From positions 1 through 40,803 of the forward strand of contig JAQUAF010000048.1 of assembly GCA_028687435.1 (NCBI GenBank): a stretch of DNA of 40,803 nt, in the 5' to 3' direction. The DNA is from Verrucomicrobiia bacterium (lineage in GTDB: Bacteria > Verrucomicrobiota > Verrucomicrobiia > JABWAM01). A program made the position numbers and the translations under genes. The notes under the pieces are model-generated. The model saw only the letters and a list, made by a program, of their open reading frames with translations. It was not told the DNA's origin and ran no database searches. Position 1 is the stretch's first letter. Each line of letters starts with the position of its first letter. Below are positions 34,448 to 40,803 of the stretch, in pieces.

Positions 34448-36328
34448 TCATCTCCGGAGACTCTCCGCTTCGGATTCGTTTTTCTTTTTCGATTGCATCC
34501 ACGAAATCAACCGATCCGATTCAAGTTCCTCCACGCGGCAGTAATCCGCCGCCAGTTGAGCCGCAAGCCTGCCAGCCAATCCCATCCGAATCAATCCCGC
34601 TTTGTTCTCCGTATCAACAACCAAAAACTCGGTGGAAGGCAGTTCCCTCATCAACCCGGCGATTTTCGACACCTCTTTCTCGGGCGTGGCGCCGCCCAGA
34701 CAATGGTTGGCCCGTCCATCCGTGATCAATGCCACCAAAAAACGCAACCCAGGCTCGCGCCGCCCCATCCGGCGAACCAGGTCATGCGCCGCAAGCAAAC
34801 CGGCCGAAAGCGGCGTCCTGCCGCCCACGGGCATCTGGCGCAAACATCGGGAAGCCAGTTCCGCGCTGGATGTCGGGGGCAAAACCAGTTCCGCCCGGTC
34901 CTTGCGAAACACGATCATGGCCACCTTGTCGCGCTTCTGATAGGAATCCAAAAGCAACGACTGGATGGCCCCCTTGGTCGCAACCATCCGCCGCTGGGCG
35001 CCCATCGACCCGGAACCGTCCACCACAAAAATCGCCAGATGACTGACCTTCTTCTCTCTCCTCTTGTAACGAATATCCCCGGGTCGGATGACCAGCCGCC
35101 CATCCCCCCCCCGCAGCCGCTGCAACGGCGCGGCAGCCCTCACCGTGGCGTCAATGGCAATGTCGCCGTCCAATCCGCGTTCAGCGCTCCGGATATACCG
35201 TCCCCGCTTGTCGCGTGAAAGCGATTTGATCTTCCGTCCGGAAGATCCCCTTTTGATCCTGTCCCGGCGGTAATGAAAACGCCGGAGGGGAAACGGCTCG
35301 CCGGATTCGAAAACAGCCTCCATGGGCAGGGATTCCCGTTTTTCCGGCAAAGTTTTTTCGTCCCCTTGGTTGTCTCCGCCGGGATGCGATTGCCGGTCGG
35401 CGGCCGCCGATTTCTGATCCTTCGGATTGTTTTCGGGAGGGGGCCTGGGCTCCCGTTTTTCAGATTGCTCCGGCTCGTTTTCCGGCGGCAGTTGCCGGCG
35501 GCGGTGGTTGAGAACCAAAGGCGTCACAGCATCCACATCCGCCGGTTCCACCCGGTCTTTCCCCATCAGGGCGGCATGGGCGCGCGCCGCATAGAAAAGA
35601 AAAACATCCCCCCGATGTCCGGCCATCCGGCTCTCCAAACATTTCCCGGCCATGCAGTCTTCCACACCGGCTGAAATTTTCATCCCCGCCAAACGGGAAC
35701 GGGCAACGCCGATTCTCTCCGCCAAAACCCGGTCCCTCCTCCCGGCCTCGGGACTTTCGGGAAAAAGATCCGGCATGGCCTGCCTGACAATCGCCGCGCG
35801 TTGCGCCGCCTCCGTGATTTTCCCCCACACGACCGCCATTCCAAAACAATCCAGAAGATGCGGCGGCAGGAAATTCTCCGCCGGATCCATGCTCGCCAGC
35901 AATTGAAACTCGGCGGCATGACGCAGGGTCAGCCCCTCCTTCTCCACCAGGTTCTCGCCCCTCCCCTGAACATTGAGTGTCAAAGCCAGAATTTCAACCG
36001 GCAACAAGTGAATATCGTCAATGTAAACAAACCCGTCATGGGCGCGCGACAAAATCCCAGGCTGAAAACAACGCCGCCCCTCGCGAATGGTTTTCTCCAA
36101 ATCGATTCCCCCCATCAACCCTTCCTCGGTGGCGTTAAGCGGCAATTCGACAAAAGGAACTCCCCGGGGCAAAAGCCGCCGGAACCGGCGCGCAAGCGTG
36201 GATTTGCCGCACCCTTTTTCGCCCAGAAAAAGAACCCCGCCGCACCGCCGGTCAATCGCATTCAACACCAATGCCAGCTTGGCGTCATCCCTCCCCACAA
36301 ATCCGCTGAAAGACATGTTGATCGACAC
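34448..36328 (-). CDS. chlD: Magnesium/cobalt chelatase subunit D (AAA plus VWA)
   Basis: A 626-residue protein with three parts: an AAA+-like domain (1-~270) with Walker A GEKGCGKST (36-44) and DGFVYIDDIHLLP; a charged linker (~285-365, rich in Pro, Glu, Lys); and a C-terminal von Willebrand A domain with the MIDAS motif DGSGSM near residue 437. This is the ChlD/BchD architecture, subunit D of the chelatase that inserts a metal into a tetrapyrrole. It follows chlI by 12 bases, and cobN lies upstream, so all three subunits are in one leftward unit. With CobN as partner it likely serves cobalt insertion. Its own Walker A is intact, which is not always so in ChlD. Confidence 0.92.
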   Translation of the reverse strand: MSINMSFSGFVGRDDAKLALVLNAIDRRCGGVLFLGEKGCGKSTLARRFRRLLPRGVPFVELPLNATEEGLMGGIDLEKTIREGRRCFQPGILSRAHDGFVYIDDIHLLPVEILALTLNVQGRGENLVEKEGLTLRHAAEFQLLASMDPAENFLPPHLLDCFGMAVVWGKITEAAQRAAIVRQAMPDLFPESPEAGRRDRVLAERIGVARSRLAGMKISAGVEDCMAGKCLESRMAGHRGDVFLFYAARAHAALMGKDRVEPADVDAVTPLVLNHRRRQLPPENEPEQSEKREPRPPPENNPKDQKSAAADRQSHPGGDNQGDEKTLPEKRESLPMEAVFESGEPFPLRRFHYRRDRIKRGSSGRKIKSLSRDKRGRYIRSAERGLDGDIAIDATVRAAAPLQRLRGGDGRLVIRPGDIRYKRREKKVSHLAIFVVDGSGSMGAQRRMVATKGAIQSLLLDSYQKRDKVAMIVFRKDRAELVLPPTSSAELASRCLRQMPVGGRTPLSAGLLAAHDLVRRMGRREPGLRFLVALITDGRANHCLGGATPEKEVSKIAGLMRELPSTEFLVVDTENKAGLIRMGLAGRLAAQLAADYCRVEELESDRLISWMQSKKKNESEAESLRR

Positions 36329-36340
36329 GGTTCGTCTCCC

Positions 36341-37351
36341 TCAAATCCCATCCAACAATCCCCTCATTTTTTCAGCCTGCGCGCCCATCTCCTCAAACGG
36401 CAGGCGTTTCATGCGATGCCCCAGGGCCAAAGCGGCCGCGTCGCGGATTTCCCCGGCTTCGACGGCCGTCTTGCCGCGAAACGCCGCAAGCGCCCGGGCG
36501 GTTTTCATCATCACAATATCCGCCCGGTGCCCGTCCAGGCTCAGGGCTGCGGTGATCTTGACGATCTTTTCCAACGCGTCATCGCCGGGTTGGATGGACG
36601 GAAGCGCCGTCTGGGCCTCCTTGATCCGGCGCTCCAGTTCTGTCTGCTCTTTTTTCCACGCGGCGGCCATCCGCCCGGCATCCGCGTCAAAAGCGGCCTT
36701 GCGCCGCAAAATCTCCATCCGAGACTCCTTCTCCCTCACCGAAACCACCTGCGCGCACAACCCGAACCGGTCCAGCAATTGCGGCCTCAAATCGCCTTCC
36801 TCCGGATTCATCGTGCCCGCCAGGATGAACCGGGCGGGATGGGTGAACGACACGCCCTCGCGCTCCACCGTGTTGACCCCCATGGCCGCGGAATCCAGCA
36901 AAAGATCCACAATGTGATCCTCCAGCAGATTCACCTCGTCCACGTACAGAAAATTGCGGTTGGCATCGGCCAGCAATCCCGGCTCGAACCGTTTCTCCCC
37001 TTTTTGCAGGGCATGCTCCATGTCCAGAGTCCCCACCAACCGGTCTTCCGTGACGCCCAGCGGCAATTCCACCACCCTCATCTTGCGATGCGCAACCGGC
37101 AAAGGCCCTCCCATCCGGTTTTTCTCCTGGCATTCGCCGCAAAGCTTTCCGCCGGGATCGCATTGGAACCGGCAGCCTTCCACCGCCTCAAGCTCGGGCA
37201 GCAACTCCGCCAGCGCCCGCACCGCCGTGCTTTTGGCGGTGCCCTTCTCCCCCATAATCAGCAAGCCGCCAATCGACGGGTCAATCACGTTCAAAATCAG
37301 CCCCGTCTTCATCTCCTCCTGCCCCACAATTGCGGTAAAGGGAAAAATCAT
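36341..37351 (-). CDS. chlI: Magnesium/cobalt chelatase subunit I (AAA ATPase)
   Basis: A 336-residue AAA+ motor subunit. Walker A is GEKGTAKST (34-42), Walker [12 protein letters not shown] (~135), sensor/ChlI-specific [21 protein letters not shown] and a [20 protein letters not shown]-terminal helix. It carries four cysteines C60, C64, C71 and C74 (GCRFQCDP...LCGEC), the kind of Cys cluster found in many BchI proteins. The family drives the ATP-dependent insertion of a divalent metal by the large subunit (H or CobN). It starts 393 bases after the cobN stop, the interval being filled with a MITE-like element, and precedes chlD by 12 bases. The start is well supported by the conserved [13 protein letters not shown]. 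Confidence 0.93.
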   Translation of the reverse strand: MIFPFTAIVGQEEMKTGLILNVIDPSIGGLLIMGEKGTAKSTAVRALAELLPELEAVEGCRFQCDPGGKLCGECQEKNRMGGPLPVAHRKMRVVELPLGVTEDRLVGTLDMEHALQKGEKRFEPGLLADANRNFLYVDEVNLLEDHIVDLLLDSAAMGVNTVEREGVSFTHPARFILAGTMNPEEGDLRPQLLDRFGLCAQVVSVREKESRMEILRRKAAFDADAGRMAAAWKKEQTELERRIKEAQTALPSIQPGDDALEKIVKITAALSLDGHRADIVMMKTARALAAFRGKTAVEAGEIRDAAALALGHRMKRLPFEEMGAQAEKMRGLLDGI

Positions 37352-37394
37352 AACATTAGGTTGTTTAGACTGTAAATCGCAACTTCATCGGCCG

Positions 37395-37695
37395 GTTCAA
37401 ATGGGGTGCATCTCCGAGTTGCCGACAAAAATTACCGACTTTCGCAGATTTCGCAAAAAACACTCCATTTCGACGGCTTTTTCCCTGATCAAGTCCATGT
37501 CAAGGGGCCGAGTCTCCCACTCATTTTTTTTGTCACATCGAAATTGGCGTCCCTTTTTCCCCTTGGCTGCCCGGGAGGTCAGCCCTCCATCATAAAGGTG
37601 AAGGAATAATGGAGGGTCGGCCTCCTGGACGACTCCGGGGTTAAAGGGGGCATTTAAACATCGATGACAACTCGGAGATGCACCCAGTTCAAATG
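37395..37695. mobile_element. 283-bp MITE-like element with 18-bp terminal repeats and 9-bp target duplication
   Basis: GGGTGCATCTCCGAGTTG occurs at 37404-37421 and as an exact inverted copy at 37668-37685. Immediately outside both is the same direct repeat GTTCAAATG (37395-37403 and 37687-37695, with one extra A at 37686), as expected for a target-site duplication. The inner part holds a CCCTCCATCAT...ATGGAGGG hairpin (37583-37616) and no coding frame of merit; a 110-codon frame across it lies mostly in the repeat. A truncated copy lies at 5938-6040. It sits between the cobN stop and the chlI start, and I see no other gene from 37352 to 37744. Confidence 0.85.
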
Positions 37696-37744
37696 CTCTA
37701 AGTTTTGTATGATCACGCATGATTGTCACCTATAGTCTAACAGC

Positions 37745-40700
37745 CTACAGCCTATCAAGCTGGGTATTGCCCATAACCTCCCTCATTTTTTTCTTCCAGC
37801 CTTGGACCTGCTTCTGGGTGATGACATCGATGCTTCCACCCTGAAAGCCGCCTTGCGCATCCCCCATCCGCTCCTCGATCCATCCCTCGATTTCAATGTA
37901 AAGATCCTTGAGCGCATCCCGCACGTCCGGCGCCGGTTTCCACAACCCCCTTTCGGCCGCCTCCAGCAGCCGGCGAGCCATTTCCTCCAAGGCCCATGGA
38001 TTGTTTTCCTCGAAAAACTTGCGATTTTCCTCGTCCATCATGAAGGTGCGGGCTGCGTCATCGAACACCGCGTCGTCCACCGCCTTGGCCGTGGCCTGCC
38101 AGCCGTAAAGCCGCCCCACGCGCTTGCTGATCTCCCCCGCCCCCTTGTAACCGTGCTCCTTCATTCCCTCGATCCATCGCGGATTCAACAGCTTGGCGCG
38201 CGCCACCCGCCGGATCTCCTCGCCCAGCGTTCTTACCGACACCTCGTTCGGATCGCGCGTGTCGCCATAGTAGTTCTTGATCTCGCGCCCCGAAACCGTG
38301 CGCGCCGCATTGATCATCCCGCCATGCGTGCCAAAATAACAACAACACCCGGTCAGGTCATACTCGTCGGTCGCCGTCTTGTTGAAAGTCAACTCCACCG
38401 TTTTCAAATTCTGCTCCAGACTGCGATGCGCCGGCGCGCCAAACGTCCCCTTGCCATACGCATAGCCGTTCCAATAAAGAAAAATGTCGGAAAGATCCTT
38501 CTCTGTTTTCCAAGCGGAGGCGTAAACAGCCAGTTGCGTCCCCGCCTGATAGGTCCCCGGCATGCTCGCAAAAATCCGATAGGACGCCTCCCTCCACGCC
38601 TGGTCGTCCGATCGTCCGGCCCCGCCCAGTTTGTCCAGCGTATGCTTGCGCACATAATTGCACTCCGCCGGCTCGTCCAAACGGGCCACGGCCTGAATGG
38701 CCTCATCCAGCAGCTCCATGGACGCCGGAAAATTATCCCGTGTGATGCCGGACACGCGCACCGTGATGTCAATGCGCGGCCGGTGAAGCCTGCTCAAAGG
38801 AATAACCTCAAACCCCTTGACGCGGCCGTTCTCCTGCCAGACCGGTTGAACCCCCAAAAGACAAAGCATCTGAGCCATCCCCTCTCCGTCCGCCCACATG
38901 ATGTCGGTGCACATCCAGTGAAACGCAATGTTTTCCGGAAACCTTCCCTCCTCCCGCATGTGCTTCTCCAGCGTCTTGCGGGCAAGCTCCTGCCCGACAA
39001 CCCAGGCCGCCGGAGTGGGAATCCGGTGGGGATCCAGGCTGAAAAAATTCCGCCCCGTGGGCAGCACATCGCCCCGCCCGCGGGTGATTAACCCGGATGG
39101 CCCTGGCTCAAGATATCCGCCGTTGAAACCGTTCAACAGCGCCCCCATCTCATCGGACGCCGCAATCCGCCGTTGCAAATCCCGGATTTTTTCATCCACC
39201 GCCGCCATGTTGGCCCGTTCCTCCGGCAATAACGCGTGCCTCGATGAAATCGTTTCGCTTGCGTCAACTCCCTGCGCGATCATGCCCCTGACGGCGCCCC
39301 GGGCCTCCTTTTCAACCGTTTCCTTCAATATCTCCCCTTCCATTTGCCCCTTTCGCCGGAAAATCGCCGTCAGCGTCCCCCTCAGGAAATCCGGGGCGGT
39401 GTCATAGCGCAAAATGGCATAAAGAAAATCCGCCAGTTTTTCCCCCTCCGGATAAGCGCCAAAGACATGCATCCCCTTGGGAATCTGCGTTCCTTTGAGC
39501 AACGACAATTTACCCCTCAATTCCCCGATTTTTTCTTCCAACCGCGAGTGATCCAGATTGGCGCCATCGAGAAGATTCAATTTGTCGGCGGCATTGACAA
39601 TCATATGGGAAATCGCATGTGCCTTGCCCGGCTCGACCGCACGATACTTCTCAAATTCGTCCAGAAGCCTCTCCAAACGCTCCAGATCCCCGTACAATTC
39701 CCCCTCCGCCATCACGGTTTGCATGTGATCGACCAACACCCCGTAACTGCGGCGTTTGGCGACTGTTCCCTCGGGCGGATTGTCGGCATTGTAAATGTAC
39801 AGATGCGGCAGGGTGTCGATGCCGATGTCCGGAAAACATCCGGAGGAAAGCCCCGAAGCCTTGCCCGGCAAAAATTCCAAATTGCCATGCGTGCCCACAT
39901 GCACAATCACATCCGCGCCAAAAACCCGGGAGATCCACTTGTAAGCCGCCACATATTGATGGGGCGGCGGCACGGAGGGATCATGAAGAATTTTGCAGAC
40001 CTGCCCGTCGCAACGCGCCCCGGCGCATCCCCTTTTCGGCTGCGCCGCCACCAGGGCGTTGCCGTATCGGACGCCCGTGACAATGATATCCCCCTCGTGA
40101 ACCATGGCCGCCGGAATGCCGTCCTTCTCCTCGCCCGGCGGCTTGCCCCAGGCTTCCTCCATGCGCTGGCGGGTCGGGGAAGGCAACTCCTCAAACCACT
40201 CCAAATACTCCTGTTTTGTGACACGCGCGACAGCGCCCCCCTTCGTGACAATCTCCTCGATCGGCGTCCAACGAAACTCGGATATGGCCTTCCGGCGCAT
40301 GATTTCGTCAATGATGGCCTTCCCGCCCGCCGGCGCCTCCACCCGGTAACCGGCATCCTTCATTCGCTGAAGGATTCGCGCCACGCTTTCCAGGGTGTCC
40401 AGATGCGCACCGCCGCCCACCGAGGCCTCCACGGACACACAGGGGTTGTTGTGCAAAATGAAAGCCACCTTTTTGTCCGCATTGGGTTTGCTTCGAAGCG
40501 CAACCCACCGCGCCACCCGCCGGGCCAGTTTATGAATCCTCTCCTCGATGCCATGATCCGCCGAATCCTCCCCGTTGCGAAAACCCGAAGTGGCGCCAAT
40601 GACCAGGGGTTCGATCACCCCTTCGAATTCCGGCAGGGCAATGCTCCAGGCAACCTGCGATCCCAACCCTTGCGGGTCAGCCTCCCACTCTTCCCGGGTT

Positions 40701-40803
40701 TTATAGTAGGAATTGACAGGGCCAATCAGCGGAATATTCAGGCGTTTGAGCAATTGAACCCCCGCCGGAGCTTCGGATTCGCGCAGTCCGCCGCGCGAAT
40801 TGC
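37745..40803 (-). CDS. cobN: Cobaltochelatase subunit CobN, N-terminus cut by window edge
   Basis: The large subunit that binds the tetrapyrrole and metal. The frame is open from the right edge to the stop at 37745, giving ~1018 residues; a TTG at 40753 could look like a start, but the 17 codons before it (NSRGGLRESEAPAGVQ) continue the protein, so it is truncated. Intact members have ~1200-1300 residues. Family features: VNSYYKTREEWEADPQGLG near the window's first residues, HVGTHGNLEFLPGKASGLS, IYNADNPPEGTVAKRRSYGV, KWISRVFGADVIVHVGTHG (His-rich metal region), DEYDLTGCCCYFGTHGGMIN and the C-terminal RWIEGMKEHGYKGAGEI. CobN is distinguished from BchH by its longer form and lack of bacteriochlorophyll genes here. 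It is first of the visible cobN-chlI-chlD unit. Confidence 0.92.
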   Translation of the reverse strand, partial: NSRGGLRESEAPAGVQLLKRLNIPLIGPVNSYYKTREEWEADPQGLGSQVAWSIALPEFEGVIEPLVIGATSGFRNGEDSADHGIEERIHKLARRVARWVALRSKPNADKKVAFILHNNPCVSVEASVGGGAHLDTLESVARILQRMKDAGYRVEAPAGGKAIIDEIMRRKAISEFRWTPIEEIVTKGGAVARVTKQEYLEWFEELPSPTRQRMEEAWGKPPGEEKDGIPAAMVHEGDIIVTGVRYGNALVAAQPKRGCAGARCDGQVCKILHDPSVPPPHQYVAAYKWISRVFGADVIVHVGTHGNLEFLPGKASGLSSGCFPDIGIDTLPHLYIYNADNPPEGTVAKRRSYGVLVDHMQTVMAEGELYGDLERLERLLDEFEKYRAVEPGKAHAISHMIVNAADKLNLLDGANLDHSRLEEKIGELRGKLSLLKGTQIPKGMHVFGAYPEGEKLADFLYAILRYDTAPDFLRGTLTAIFRRKGQMEGEILKETVEKEARGAVRGMIAQGVDASETISSRHALLPEERANMAAVDEKIRDLQRRIAASDEMGALLNGFNGGYLEPGPSGLITRGRGDVLPTGRNFFSLDPHRIPTPAAWVVGQELARKTLEKHMREEGRFPENIAFHWMCTDIMWADGEGMAQMLCLLGVQPVWQENGRVKGFEVIPLSRLHRPRIDITVRVSGITRDNFPASMELLDEAIQAVARLDEPAECNYVRKHTLDKLGGAGRSDDQAWREASYRIFASMPGTYQAGTQLAVYASAWKTEKDLSDIFLYWNGYAYGKGTFGAPAHRSLEQNLKTVELTFNKTATDEYDLTGCCCYFGTHGGMINAARTVSGREIKNYYGDTRDPNEVSVRTLGEEIRRVARAKLLNPRWIEGMKEHGYKGAGEISKRVGRLYGWQATAKAVDDAVFDDAARTFMMDEENRKFFEENNPWALEEMARRLLEAAERGLWKPAPDVRDALKDLYIEIEGWIEERMGDAQGGFQGGSIDVITQKQVQGWKKKMREVMGNTQLDRL

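Noticed and set aside
35801..37375. Long plus-strand frame (524 codons) over chlI and chlD
   Set aside because: Antisense to two conserved ATPase genes; composition is low-complexity Arg/Pro/His/Gln with no motif.
37397..37729. 110-codon minus-strand frame between cobN and chlI
   Set aside because: Nearly all of it is the MITE-like element; no homology signal and no ribosome-binding site.
37802..39091. Long plus-strand frame (429 codons) over cobN
   Set aside because: Antisense to cobN and without any protein-family feature.
1..40803. CRISPR array, tRNA, rRNA, phage or large transposase gene
   Set aside because: No regularly spaced direct repeats, no cloverleaf or rRNA-like stretch, and no transposase motif was recognised; the repeats present are inverted and dispersed.

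Overview
This window looks like a chromosomal segment of a Gram-negative, moderately GC-rich bacterium. My best guess is Verrucomicrobiota or a relative in the PVC group. Supporting hints are a secreted LamG-domain protein with a LacI regulator, Gfo/Idh/MocA and TIM-barrel sugar-isomerase genes, a Ser/Thr kinase, a hypothetical protein of a type common in Planctomycetes/Verrucomicrobia, and many dispersed hairpin repeats between genes. No rRNA, tRNA, CRISPR array or phage module was seen. Both edges cut a gene.

Layout. 1-3.3 kb: a truncated secreted LamG protein, its likely LacI-type regulator, and a 540-base gene-free stretch holding a large inverted-repeat element. 3.3-11.1 kb: ordinary single genes (CvfB-like S1 protein, an orphan antitoxin-like protein, isochorismatase-family hydrolase, a PAP2 phosphatase with a long membrane extension, a Ser/Thr kinase with an altered lysine site, a CPBP membrane protease, three hypotheticals). 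11.2-18.2 kb: a leftward tripartite RND efflux operon (TetR, membrane-fusion protein, RND pump, outer-membrane factor). It ends in a previously unlisted 57-residue ORF that overlaps the outer-membrane factor stop codon by ATGA. 18.4-23.5 kb: an NCS2-type permease, a flippase remnant cut by a 370-bp element with 28-bp terminal inverted repeats, a PVC-type hypothetical protein and a TraB/TIKI-type membrane protein. 23.7-27.4 kb: a Gfo/Idh oxidoreductase, then an orphan OppF-type ATPase coupled to a MATE transporter. 27.4-33.1 kb: a large cytosolic hybrid histidine kinase downstream of alanine racemase, and an asparagine synthetase. 33.2-34.4 kb: a sugar isomerase whose promoter sits between two identical 10-bp palindromes, followed by a decayed AraC-type regulator. 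34.4-40.8 kb: a leftward cobN-chlI-chlD chelatase operon, interrupted between cobN and chlI by a 283-bp MITE-like element with perfect 18-bp terminal repeats and a 9-bp target duplication.

How it fits together. CobN with ChlI/ChlD can form a complete three-subunit metal chelatase, most likely cobalt insertion for cobalamin. The efflux operon is probably controlled by its own TetR through a 16-bp palindrome. The LamG protein, LacI regulator, oxidoreductase and sugar isomerase suggest carbohydrate use. The strongest unexplained signal is the small non-coding mobile or palindromic elements. At least four families can be told apart; they have landed in a signal-peptide coding region, in a flippase gene and inside an operon.
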